Of a stretch of DNA of 8,842 nt, positions 1 to 6,669 are shown piece by piece. Location of the stretch: the NCBI GenBank assembly GCA_947377625.1, contig CANCGR010000074.1:1-8842 (forward strand). The letters run 5' to 3'. Position 1 is the stretch's first letter. Each line of letters begins with the position of its first letter. The position numbers and the translations under genes were made by a program. This DNA comes from Gammaproteobacteria bacterium (lineage in GTDB: Bacteria > Pseudomonadota > Gammaproteobacteria > Pseudomonadales > Pseudohongiellaceae). Below the pieces are notes generated by a model that was not told where the DNA came from, did no database searches, and worked only from the letters and a program-made list of their open reading frames with translations.

Positions 1-473
1 GTATTGGCATCCACATCGGGATTCACGCGCAGTGAAATCGCGGCCACCTTGCCCATCGCATGCGCAACCTCAGACAGACGCTCCAGCTCCGGCACCGACT
101 CCACATTGAAACAGTGAATGCCCGCTTCAAGCGCAGCCTGCATCTCGACAACGGTTTTACCCACGCCAGAGAAGATGATTTTGTCGGGGTCAGCCCCTGC
201 CGCCAGTGCGCGCGCCAGTTCACCGCCAGAGACAATGTCAAAGCCAGCGCCAAGCCGGGCCAGCACATTCAGCACCGCCAGGTTGGAGTTGGCTTTCATC
301 GCATAGCAGATCAAATGCGGGCGCCCTTGCAGTGGCTGTTGATAAGCCAGGAACTGCGCTTCCAGCATCGCACGCGAATAGACGAAACATGGCGTGCCAT
401 AGTGAGCTGCCAGTGCGTCCAGCGACACGTCTTCGGCGAACAGCTGATGATTGCGATAGTTGAAGGCGTTCAT
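1..473 (-). CDS. lysA: Diaminopimelate decarboxylase LysA, N-terminal part (cut by window edge)
   Basis: PLP-dependent decarboxylase that converts meso-diaminopimelate to L-lysine, the last step of lysine biosynthesis, in the cytoplasm. The 157 complete codons visible hold the start of the alanine-racemase-like TIM barrel of the group IV decarboxylases. The motif YAMKAN at residues 58-63 places the PLP Schiff-base lysine at Lys60. GFDIVSGGEL (78-87) and the ISLRVNPDVD strand (147-155) are also typical. The family is about 415 residues, so roughly the first 38% is present and the rest lies left of position 1. The ATG at 473 overlaps the lptM stop as ATGA, which suggests translational coupling. 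No strong Shine-Dalgarno is visible, fitting that idea. The reading frame is intact as far as it goes. Family assignment is firm. Confidence 0.97.
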   Translation of the reverse strand, partial: MNAFNYRNHQLFAEDVSLDALAAHYGTPCFVYSRAMLEAQFLAYQQPLQGRPHLICYAMKANSNLAVLNVLARLGAGFDIVSGGELARALAAGADPDKIIFSGVGKTVVEMQAALEAGIHCFNVESVPELERLSEVAHAMGKVAAISLRVNPDVDAN

Positions 474-589
474 GCTTTGGCAAACCCGGTAACGTGAGTC
501 TTGGCAGGGGGTGGCACCAGCGGGCCTTTCTGGCCGCAGCCGGCCAAGGCGAGGCACGACACGACCAGCAGCACGGTCAACAATTTCAT
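470..589 (-). CDS. lptM: LptM-type small outer-membrane lipoprotein (YifL/LppL-like)
   Basis: A 39-residue precursor with a signal peptide (Met-Lys, then a hydrophobic run) ending in the lipobox LAGC, lipidated on Cys18. The mature part begins CGQKGPLVPPP, the diagnostic N-terminus of the LptM/YifL/LppL family. In E. coli LptM binds the LptD-LptE lipopolysaccharide translocon and helps its oxidative maturation; that role is transferred here by family. The mature peptide is only about 22 residues, shorter than the E. coli protein but complete in the conserved part. An in-frame ATG exists upstream at 661, but the start at 589 puts the signal peptide exactly at the N-terminus and is preferred. 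The sequence before this ATG has no good ribosome binding site. The stop overlaps the lysA start by 4 nt. Association with lysA is a known gammaproteobacterial arrangement. Confidence 0.9.
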   Translation of the reverse strand: MKLLTVLLVVSCLALAGCGQKGPLVPPPAKTHVTGFAKA

Positions 590-619
590 GGGGAACGACT
601 CGTATGTAACAAGCGCGGA

Positions 620-625
620 ATTATA
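620..625 (-). promoter_or_regulatory. Candidate -10 box of the lptM-lysA promoter
   Basis: The minus strand reads TATAAT, a perfect sigma70 -10 hexamer, 31 bp ahead of the lptM start in the 80-bp gap between lptM and the dioxygenase gene. No convincing -35 hexamer lies 16-18 bp upstream (TCCGCT at 17 bp), so the promoter would be weak, activator-dependent or imperfect. The remainder of the gap (626-669) holds several CCGCT repeats on the minus strand but no terminator-like hairpin with a T-run. Read-through from the dioxygenase gene therefore cannot be excluded. Confidence 0.42.
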
Positions 626-669
626 CCTGCGGGAGCGGCTACAGCGGAGCGGAAAATGCAATCAGCGGC

Positions 670-1806
670 TTATTCAGCGCTTTCCTGGTTCAAATCGCCG
701 GAAGACAAAAGTCCCTGGTTTTCCTCCCTGATTGCTGCCGCTGCATCATCATAGAGAAAGGGCAGATAGACGTAGCGCTGGCCCTTGGTCACCGCAGTAG
801 CCTCATGCAACAGCGAGCAAGAAAATACCACGGCACCGCCGGCCGGCGGGTTGTAGGTGGCTTGGCCAAATTCCGGAAAGCGCAGCAGCCCGCCCGCGAA
901 TTCACCCGAATTCAACACCAATGAAACCGCGAAGCGCCGGTGGGCGGTGCCTTTGGTGGTGTTGTCGCGGTGAGGCCGGAAATGGCCGCCGGTTTCCCCG
1001 TCATAGCAAGCCACGATGTGTCGCTCTATGCGATTGGCATGAAACTGGAAAGCTTTCCTGATCTCGGGAATAACACAGGCGTGAATCCGCCCCATGCATT
1101 CCTTTTTCAAGGCTTCGTCTTCAATGGTTTTGTCGGTTCGCCGTTTGTGCCCATAGTCGTAGATGCCGACAGTTTTGCCGTCGATTTCGCGCATAAAGCC
1201 AGAGTCGGTGGCACCGCCAGCGTTGTAATGTTCCATCAATCGGCGGCACAGGTCGGCACTGAACACGCGCGGCACAATCAGCACGGGCGCTGGAACCTGG
1301 ATGCCAAGCGCAGTGCCAACAGCCGGAGCCGCGCCAAGCACTTCCACCAGTTTGGCCACATGCGCTTGCGCATCATTCATGAACGCAATCATGGCGTACA
1401 CGCAAAGCCGCTCATCCAGAATCACGGAAAATCGGTGATACTGTTGGGGATCACCATTGCCAAACTGTCGGCTGATGGCCTGGTCAAAATCCCAGAAGTG
1501 ACGAATGCCCGGCATACTTTCGGCCACCCGACCGCTTTTCTCATCTTCGGGGTCGATGCTGACACCAAAAAAACTGGCGTGAACGTCATCAAAGATACGT
1601 CGGTGGCGCGCCACTGCTGCCAAGGTCGCGCGGCCTGTTTCATCGCCCGCAGTGGCAAAAAAACACAGCACGATATAACGCCCGGCGACGGTGTCGAAGC
1701 GGTATTTCTCATTGGAGGTGGAGCGTGCAGTGAACCATGGCGCGGGAGTGCCCACAGCAGGTAGCCGGATAGTGAATTCTTTGGTGGATGGCTGAACGGT
1801 AAACAT
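670..1806 (-). CDS. Peroxiredoxin-like domain fused to Fe(II)/2-oxoglutarate dioxygenase (prolyl 4-hydroxylase type)
   Basis: A 378-residue two-domain protein with no signal peptide or membrane segment, so probably cytoplasmic. Residues about 13-160 have the thioredoxin/AhpC-TSA fold pattern: GTPAPWFTA, the strand YIVLCFF (44-50), FGVSIDPEDE (80-89) and HRFSVILDERL (124-134). Where peroxiredoxins carry the peroxidatic TxxC, this reads GDETGRAT (54-61) with no Cys, so the domain is probably not a peroxidase. Residues about 175-352 form a 2OG-Fe(II) dioxygenase domain with the facial triad His279-x-Asp281 and His334, and Arg344 ten residues later to bind 2-oxoglutarate. This oxygenase half looks intact. 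The substrate is unknown; prolyl hydroxylation is a family analogy only. It is divergent from cyaY across 114 bp. The first Met at 1806 is the only good ATG, with an in-frame TAA four codons upstream and no clear Shine-Dalgarno. Domain calls are firm, function is not. Confidence 0.87.
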   Translation of the reverse strand: MFTVQPSTKEFTIRLPAVGTPAPWFTARSTSNEKYRFDTVAGRYIVLCFFATAGDETGRATLAAVARHRRIFDDVHASFFGVSIDPEDEKSGRVAESMPGIRHFWDFDQAISRQFGNGDPQQYHRFSVILDERLCVYAMIAFMNDAQAHVAKLVEVLGAAPAVGTALGIQVPAPVLIVPRVFSADLCRRLMEHYNAGGATDSGFMREIDGKTVGIYDYGHKRRTDKTIEDEALKKECMGRIHACVIPEIRKAFQFHANRIERHIVACYDGETGGHFRPHRDNTTKGTAHRRFAVSLVLNSGEFAGGLLRFPEFGQATYNPPAGGAVVFSCSLLHEATAVTKGQRYVYLPFLYDDAAAAIREENQGLLSSGDLNQESAE

Positions 1807-1920
1807 GAACTTAGCTTAGGAGGAAATCCGGTACCGTCAAGTTGTATAGCGGGAAGACAGCCGCGACTGCGGCCTGGTATCGAAGTGAACTACAATGCCG
1901 CACCTCACAGGACACCAGCC
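1807..1920. promoter_or_regulatory. Divergent intergenic region between the dioxygenase gene and cyaY
   Basis: These 114 bp must hold the promoters for both genes unless transcription enters from elsewhere. For cyaY there is a TACAAT hexamer at 1891-1896 (5 of 6 to the -10 consensus) without a good -35, and an AGGA at 1909-1912 about 8 nt ahead of the ATG at 1921, a reasonable ribosome binding site. For the dioxygenase the minus strand has TATACA at 1843-1848, also without a good -35. I looked for a Fur-like GATAAT-rich operator because both products use iron, and saw none. Confidence 0.4.
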
Positions 1921-2253
1921 ATGACCGAAGCCGAATTCCTCTCTCTCTACCAGGCTACCCTCAAGCACATCGAGGAAACCGTAGAGGCTGCCATTAACGA
2001 CGACGATGCCGCCATCGACTACGAAAGCGGCAATGACATGCTGACGCTGAGTTTCAGCAACAAGTCAGTAGCGATCATCAGCCGACAGACGGCGATCAGC
2101 CAGTTATGGCTGGCAGCGCGTTCGGGCGGGTTTCATTATGACTACAAGAGCGCTTTGCAAACCTGGGTTTGCACCAGCACCGGTGAGACTTTGCCGGCGA
2201 TGCTGCAAACCATCTGCCAGCAGCAGGGCGGCGTGACAATCAGCTTTTCCTAA
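1921..2253 (+). CDS. cyaY: Frataxin-like iron-binding protein CyaY
   Basis: A 110-residue bacterial frataxin, close to the 106 residues of E. coli CyaY. It binds Fe(II) through an acidic ridge and modulates IscS-dependent iron-sulfur cluster assembly in the cytoplasm. The N-terminal helix (about 2-22) is rich in Glu, and an acidic stretch NDDDAAIDYE follows it. The core sheet includes MLTLSF and the hallmark block RQTAISQLWLAARSGGFHYDY, followed by a conserved Trp and a TGET turn. An in-frame ATG lies 36 nt upstream at 1885, but the start at 1921 (MTEAEF) aligns with the family N-terminus and has AGGA at the right distance. The stop codon lies inside the 3' end of the convergent HDOD gene, a 4-bp overlap. 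The reading frame is intact. Confidence 0.96.
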   Translation: MTEAEFLSLYQATLKHIEETVEAAINDDDAAIDYESGNDMLTLSFSNKSVAIISRQTAISQLWLAARSGGFHYDYKSALQTWVCTSTGETLPAMLQTICQQQGGVTISFS

Positions 2254-3623
2254 AGCTCTATAGTGGGCACTGGCGCGGCCGGTGCATGCTGCTGTGCCTT
2301 TCTCATCAAATCCTGCAAGGCCAGCGGCAAGGTTGCTGAACGCGACTTGATCGACGGCAGCAAGCGTTTGAGCAGAAATTCATCCAGCGTCTGATCACGA
2401 CAGCCGAGTTTGGCCAGCCAAGGACGCACACGGTTGGGATTGGGCGCGGGCGCTTGCATGTTGCGCAGGCGCTCGAAGCTGCAATGTGCCAGGTGCAGCA
2501 CGGCAATGTTTTCGCGGTGCAGCTGCGGAATGCTGTCGGGCGGCACCAGCTCGGGCCAGCTCTGGTATTGCAAAGCCTCGCTGATGTTTTCCGGAATTTG
2601 CCATTCGCGCAGCAGCATCATGCCGACAATGTCGGCGTCGAGCAGGCTCATCAGAAAATCCTGTTTCTGGTTCTGGCGACGCAGCAACAGCACCACGCTC
2701 TTGCCGATGTCGTGCAGGATGCCGAGCGTGCTCAGCATCTGCGCCGAGCCGGCTTTGAGGGTGAGGCTGATCTCGCTGCACAGCACCGAAATCATCATTG
2801 AATGCGCCTGCAATTGCCGGAATTCCGGGGTGTTGGGCATCGTGCTTTGCACGCCAGTGTTGATCAGCAACTGCTGCATCTGGTTAAAGCCCAGCATCAT
2901 CACCGCATGCTGAAAATCCTTGATTTTGTGGGTCAACCCGAACCAAGCGGAGTTCACGGTGCTGAGCACTGATGCGGTCAATGATGGGTCTTGCCGCGCA
3001 ATCTCGACGATGGTGCGCGTGTTGGCATTGGGGTCGTTCATCAGGCTGGTGATCCTGGTCGAGTAGGGCGGCAGCTTCGGCAGATTGGCCAGCAGCGTCT
3101 TTAGTGAAGCCGCGTTCAGATAGGGTTCCTGGCGCGCCATTAGCGCGGCTACCACTGCTTCAGCATCGGCGGCCACCGCCGCGCCTTTGGATGGCGTGTT
3201 GCGAGAGAGCTGGGCGAACAGCCGGTTGAAAGTCGGCATCAGGTTTTTGTGCAAGATCAGCTGGCTGGCCTCATCCATTTGCGAGAGCGCAGTGGTATCC
3301 AGCTGCAACACGGTCAGGGCTTGATTGGCCTTGCAGTCGTAGGTGTAGCTGCCCTCCAGTTGCAACAGTGAAGCAGGCACGTAGTCGCCTGCCATCAATT
3401 GCAGAGCCACTTGCTCGGGCTCTTGCTGACGGTAGCAGCTGACATTGCCTTCAAAGATCAGAAAGCCTGTGGTGGCCGCTTCGCCGGCACGGAACAACCA
3501 TTCCTGCGCTTTCAACATACGCACGCCGCCCGCGTTGAACAGCGCGGTCAGGGCTTTTTCACTCAGCCCCTGCAGGGCAGGGTGCTGGTATTTGCGAATA
3601 GGTGAAGAGGCAATGGCATTCAT
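2250..3623 (-). CDS. HDOD-domain signalling protein with a degenerate cyclic-nucleotide-binding-like N-terminus
   Basis: A 457-residue soluble protein with two regions. Residues about 20-135 fit a Crp-like cNMP-binding beta-barrel: EWLFRAGEAATTGFLIFEGNV and LQLMAGDYVP. The phosphate-binding cassette is degenerate, with GD in place of GE and TYDCKA where the RxA arginine should be, so cyclic nucleotide binding is doubtful. Residues about 170-385 are an HDOD domain: LPPYSTRITSLMNDPNA, IARQDPSLTASVLSTVNSA, AHSMM and the remnant metal site LHDIGK (303-308). The later metal-ligand histidines of HD/HD-GYP enzymes are replaced (DADIVG, QYQSW), so it is unlikely to be a phosphodiesterase; HDOD proteins usually act as regulators or scaffolds. 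The N-terminus may be a protein-interaction or other sensing domain. It lies 77 bp behind the mscS gene on the same strand, with no obvious promoter of its own in that gap. The specific pathway is unknown. Confidence 0.9.
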   Translation of the reverse strand: MNAIASSPIRKYQHPALQGLSEKALTALFNAGGVRMLKAQEWLFRAGEAATTGFLIFEGNVSCYRQQEPEQVALQLMAGDYVPASLLQLEGSYTYDCKANQALTVLQLDTTALSQMDEASQLILHKNLMPTFNRLFAQLSRNTPSKGAAVAADAEAVVAALMARQEPYLNAASLKTLLANLPKLPPYSTRITSLMNDPNANTRTIVEIARQDPSLTASVLSTVNSAWFGLTHKIKDFQHAVMMLGFNQMQQLLINTGVQSTMPNTPEFRQLQAHSMMISVLCSEISLTLKAGSAQMLSTLGILHDIGKSVVLLLRRQNQKQDFLMSLLDADIVGMMLLREWQIPENISEALQYQSWPELVPPDSIPQLHRENIAVLHLAHCSFERLRNMQAPAPNPNRVRPWLAKLGCRDQTLDEFLLKRLLPSIKSRSATLPLALQDLMRKAQQHAPAAPVPTIEL

Positions 3624-3700
3624 GGCGCATCGAAACTGGGGGAGTCCTGACCCTGATAATCGACATGAATGGCGCTTTACTTGAGCGCAAGCGGTGCTGT

Positions 3701-4516
3701 TTAACCCTTCGCGGGCAGCTGCACGTAAATCGGCCCGGCGCGCGGGGGTATCAAAATGCCGACTTGCGCCAGCGCCAGTTTCAGCTGTTCCTGCAGCTCG
3801 GCTCTAACGATGGCATAGTCAGGCGTGTGCACCCATGGCCGCACGAACAGGTCGACACTGGCGCTGCCGATTTTGTCGACGCCAATGGCCGGCGCTGGTG
3901 CGGGCAGAATGCGGGCTTCTTTCGCCAGCACGGCAAGAATGGTTTGCCGGGCGGTAACAATGTTGTCATCGCCACTGATGCTGATCACCAGATCGATGCG
4001 GCGCGTTGGCAGCGTAGTGGCATTGATAATGATGCCGCTGATGATGGTGGAATTGGGGATGATGATGCGTTGGTTGTCGGGCGTATTGAGCATCGTGCAG
4101 AAAATGCCGATCTCATCCACCACGCCGCTGCACACGCCGGTGGTAATGAAGTCGCCGCTTTTGAAAGGGCGGAACATGATGATCATCACGCCGGCTGCAA
4201 AATTCGACAGTGAATCCTTCAAGGCCAAACCCACGGCCAGACCGGCAGCGCCCAACAGCGCCAATAGCGAAGAAATGTTGACGCCCAGCGTCTGCACCGA
4301 GATCAGCACCACCGCAATCATCAGAAAGCCATAACACAGATGGTTCAGGAACTTGACCAGCGTGTCTTCCAGATTCGACTTCTTCATCACGCGCAGCAGC
4401 ACTTTGCTGAGGTGATCGACAATCCATTTGCCAACCACAAAAATCACCAATGCCAGCGCGATTTTGCCCAGCCAGGGGGTGAGATAGAGGTCGATGAGAG
4501 GAATGTCGGTATGCAT
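3701..4516 (-). CDS. mscS: Small-conductance mechanosensitive channel, MscS family
   Basis: An inner-membrane channel that opens under membrane tension to release solutes on hypo-osmotic shock. From the ATG at 4516 it is 271 residues, near the 286 of E. coli MscS. There are three hydrophobic segments: TM1 about 15-33, TM2 about 59-77 and the pore-lining TM3 about 82-115. TM3 has the Gly/Ala-rich GAAGLAVGLALKDSLSNFAAG pattern, interrupted here only by normal helix spacing. RPFKSGDFI follows at the start of the beta domain, then IIIPNSTI (151-158), a family hallmark, and an alpha/beta C-terminal domain. Longer in-frame starts exist at 4555 and 4672, but they add a basic, non-conserved extension and run into the yheS start, so 4516 is chosen. 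The upstream Shine-Dalgarno is weak. It is divergent from yheS. Family call is firm; orthology to E. coli MscS is likely by size. Confidence 0.93.
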   Translation of the reverse strand: MHTDIPLIDLYLTPWLGKIALALVIFVVGKWIVDHLSKVLLRVMKKSNLEDTLVKFLNHLCYGFLMIAVVLISVQTLGVNISSLLALLGAAGLAVGLALKDSLSNFAAGVMIIMFRPFKSGDFITTGVCSGVVDEIGIFCTMLNTPDNQRIIIPNSTIISGIIINATTLPTRRIDLVISISGDDNIVTARQTILAVLAKEARILPAPAPAIGVDKIGSASVDLFVRPWVHTPDYAIVRAELQEQLKLALAQVGILIPPRAGPIYVQLPAKG

Positions 4517-4562
4517 GCTGGGCCTGAAATGCGGGAAACGGTGGTTTGGCGGCATTCTAAGA

Positions 4563-4591
4563 GTGCCAAGCCACGCAAGCCACCCTATAAT
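4563..4591 (+). promoter_or_regulatory. Sigma70-type promoter for yheS
   Basis: GTGCCA at 4563-4568 (4 of 6 to TTGACA) is separated by 17 bp from a perfect TATAAT at 4586-4591. Transcription would start near 4598, giving a leader of about 73 nt before the yheS ATG at 4671. In the same 154-bp divergent region (4517-4670) the minus strand shows TAGAAT at 4554-4559, a possible -10 for the mscS gene, again without a clear -35. Confidence 0.6.
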
Positions 4592-4603
4592 GCGCCCCCT
4601 TAA

Positions 4604-4637
4604 ATGACCTGCGGCTTCCTGCCGGTCACGGGGCCGC
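4604..4637 (+). promoter_or_regulatory. Possible alternative hairpins in the yheS leader
   Basis: Two short stems interleave just after the predicted transcription start. TGACC (4605-4609) can pair with GGTCA (4624-4628), and GCGGC (4611-4615) can pair with GCCGC (4633-4637). They cannot form together. An ATG at 4604 opens a short out-of-frame reading frame that runs past the yheS start. This resembles a leader-controlled gene, but the stems are only 5 bp and GC-rich sequence forms such pairs by chance. Confidence 0.25.
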
Positions 4638-4670
4638 CTTCCTGCTCCCCACGGATACCTTACCACCCCC

Positions 4671-6572
4671 ATGATTACCCTTCAGAACGTCACCCTCTAT
4701 CAGGGCGCCACTGCGCTGCTGGAAACTGTCAACCTTGCCATCTACCCGGGCCAGAAAATCGGCGTGATCGGCCGCAACGGCGCCGGCAAGTCCACGCTGT
4801 TCAAACTGCTGATGGGTGAGATGCAACTGGATGGCGGCGAGATTCTGATGCCGGACTGGCTGCAGCGCGCGCAGATGATGCAGGAAACCGAATCCTCCGA
4901 TCGCAGCGCCGTGGACTATGTGATCGACGGCCACGCGCGTTTTCGTGCCGTTGAACGTGCACTCGATGAAGCCACGCTCAAGGACGACCACGATGCCATG
5001 ATGCATTGCTATGGCGAGATGGACGAACTCGATGGCTATAGTTTGACCAACCGCGCTGAGCAACTCTTAATGGGGCTTGGTTTCGCCGTTAGCGATTTCA
5101 CCAAAACCGTGGCCGAATTCTCCGGTGGCTGGCGCATCCGTTTGAACCTGGCGCAAGCGCTGCTGCAACCGTCAGACTTGTTGCTGCTCGACGAACCGAC
5201 CAACCATTTGGACCTTGAAGCCACGCTGTGGCTGCGCACCTGGCTGCTGAAATATCCTGGCACCGTGCTGCTGATTTCGCATGATCGCCAGTTTCTTGAT
5301 GAAGTGGTGGGCCATGTCATCAGCTTCGAGAACAAGAAGCTCATCACCTATCGCGGCAACTACTCACAGTATGAGCTGCAGAAAGCCGAACGCCTGTCGC
5401 AGCAACAAGCTGTTTACGAGAAGCAGCAGTTGCGCAAAGGCGAGATCGAAGACTTCGTGCGCCGTTTCCGCGCCAAGGCCAGCAAGGCCAAGCAGGCACA
5501 GAGCCGTCTCAAGGAATTGCAGCGCATGGTGGATATTGAACCGGCGCATATTGATTCGCCGTTCCAGTTCCGTTTCCGTGAAGCGCCCAAGCTGCCCGAT
5601 GTGGTGCTGACCTGTGAAGATGTGACAGTGGGTTACACCAAGCCGCTGTTCAGTGATTTTTCCATCACCATCAACGGCTCTTCGCGCATTGGCTTGCTTG
5701 GCCCCAACGGCCAGGGTAAATCCACGTTCCTGAAATCGCTGGTGAACCATCAGCCCTTGCTCGGCGGAAAACTGCATTTTCACGAACACACTCGCGTGGG
5801 TTATTGCGCGCAGCAACAGACCGATGTGCTTGATCAAGACGCCAGCCCGATGTTGTTGATGCGGCGTATTGATGAGAAAACCCCGGAACAGGAACTGCGC
5901 AACTTTCTCGGCTCGTTTGCGTTTCGCGGTGAGCAAGCCGATGCCTGCATTCGTCCGTTCTCTGGCGGTGAAAAATCACGCCTCGCGCTGGCGTTGGTAG
6001 CGTGGCAACGGCCGAATCTTATGCTGATGGACGAACCAACCAACCATCTCGATCTGGAAATGGTGCATGCGCTCACTCGCGCACTGCAGGAATACGGCGG
6101 CGCATTGATTCTGGTGTCGCATGATCGTCACTTGCTCAACAACACGGTCGATGAGTTTCTGGTGATTCGCGGCGGCCAGGTTGAATTCTTTGATGGCTCA
6201 CTTGATGACTACGAGAAAATGGTCATGGACGGTTCCTCAAAAGCCCGCGACGGCGCGCCCAAAGCCAGCAACGCGGTTGCAGCCAAACAAAACAACGACA
6301 GCAAGGAAAAGCGTCAGCTCTCTGCACAAGCGCGTGAGCAGTTGAAGCCGTTACGGGAAAAGATTCGCAAGCTGGAACAGCAGCTGGAGAAGGAACAAAA
6401 ACAAATCACTACGCTCGAGCAGCAGCTCACTGATCCCACTCTTTACGAAGAAGCCAGCAAAGCCAAACTGGCGAAGCTGGTGCAGCAGCAAGGTGAGTTG
6501 AAGCGCCAGCTTGCGCTTACGGAAGAGAGTTGGTTGCAGGCGACGACGGAGCTGGAAGAGTTGTCAGGCTGA
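4671..6572 (+). CDS. yheS: ABC-F family ribosome-associated ATPase, YheS type
   Basis: A 633-residue soluble protein with two ABC nucleotide-binding domains and no membrane segment. ABC-F proteins bind the ribosomal E site and act in translation; YheS (about 637 residues in E. coli) is the closest member I recognise. Domain 1: Walker A GRNGAGKST (34-42), signature FSGGW (150-154), Walker B LLLLDEP (170-176) and switch His204. The interdomain P-site tip linker (about 225-310) includes RRFRAKASKAKQAQSRLKEL. Domain 2: Walker A GPNGQGKST (344-352), signature FSGGEK, Walker B MLMDEP (451-456) and His484. A charged Gln/Glu/Lys-rich C-terminal coiled coil spans about 545-630. Both catalytic glutamates (Glu175 and Glu455) are present. 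The ATG at 4671 matches the family N-terminus, although the upstream Shine-Dalgarno is poor. It appears monocistronic: its own promoter upstream, a terminator-like hairpin downstream. Confidence 0.95.
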   Translation: MITLQNVTLYQGATALLETVNLAIYPGQKIGVIGRNGAGKSTLFKLLMGEMQLDGGEILMPDWLQRAQMMQETESSDRSAVDYVIDGHARFRAVERALDEATLKDDHDAMMHCYGEMDELDGYSLTNRAEQLLMGLGFAVSDFTKTVAEFSGGWRIRLNLAQALLQPSDLLLLDEPTNHLDLEATLWLRTWLLKYPGTVLLISHDRQFLDEVVGHVISFENKKLITYRGNYSQYELQKAERLSQQQAVYEKQQLRKGEIEDFVRRFRAKASKAKQAQSRLKELQRMVDIEPAHIDSPFQFRFREAPKLPDVVLTCEDVTVGYTKPLFSDFSITINGSSRIGLLGPNGQGKSTFLKSLVNHQPLLGGKLHFHEHTRVGYCAQQQTDVLDQDASPMLLMRRIDEKTPEQELRNFLGSFAFRGEQADACIRPFSGGEKSRLALALVAWQRPNLMLMDEPTNHLDLEMVHALTRALQEYGGALILVSHDRHLLNNTVDEFLVIRGGQVEFFDGSLDDYEKMVMDGSSKARDGAPKASNAVAAKQNNDSKEKRQLSAQAREQLKPLREKIRKLEQQLEKEQKQITTLEQQLTDPTLYEEASKAKLAKLVQQQGELKRQLALTEESWLQATTELEELSG

Positions 6573-6580
6573 TTCTGCGC

Positions 6581-6630
6581 GAATAGGCGCATCCAAAATC
6601 TGATCCACTGGCCTATTCCGAAGTTTTTCT
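6581..6630 (+). terminator. Terminator-like hairpin after yheS
   Basis: GAATAGGC (6581-6588) and GCCTATTC (6611-6618) form a perfect 8-bp inverted repeat around a 22-nt loop. A T-rich tract TTTTTCT (6624-6630) follows 5 nt after the stem. It starts 9 nt after the yheS stop. The loop is longer and the T-tract further from the stem than in textbook intrinsic terminators, so strength is uncertain. Confidence 0.48.
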
Positions 6631-6669
6631 CGGCCGGCAGTTAAAAATATTCAGGAAAACCCCGCAAAA

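Noticed and set aside
940..1764. Long plus-strand open frame of 274 codons
   Set aside because: It lies wholly antisense to the dioxygenase gene, whose protein shows conserved motifs. The plus-strand translation has no recognisable domain and reflects third-position GC bias.
1818..1823. Perfect AGGAGG on the plus strand before cyaY
   Set aside because: No start codon lies at a usable distance: the next TTG is about 18 nt away and the cyaY ATG is 97 nt away. Its minus-strand complement does not serve the dioxygenase either.
1807..1920. Possible Fur box between two iron-related genes
   Set aside because: I searched by eye for GATAAT-rich palindromic sequence on both strands and found none.
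3672..3688. GCGCT...AGCGC hairpin after the mscS stop
   Set aside because: The stem is only 5 bp and no T-run follows on the minus strand, so it is not a credible terminator.
3602..4213. Plus-strand open frame of 203 codons spanning the HDOD-mscS gap
   Set aside because: It runs antisense through the 3' part of the MscS gene and its product has no family pattern; it is a shadow frame.
4517..4672. N-terminally extended MscS starting at 4672 (52 extra residues)
   Set aside because: The extension is basic and Gly/Arg/Pro-rich, is not family-like, and would place the start on top of the yheS start codon and through its promoter.
5364..5936. Minus-strand open frame of 190 codons inside yheS
   Set aside because: It is antisense to the conserved second half of the ABC-F protein and has no recognisable motif.
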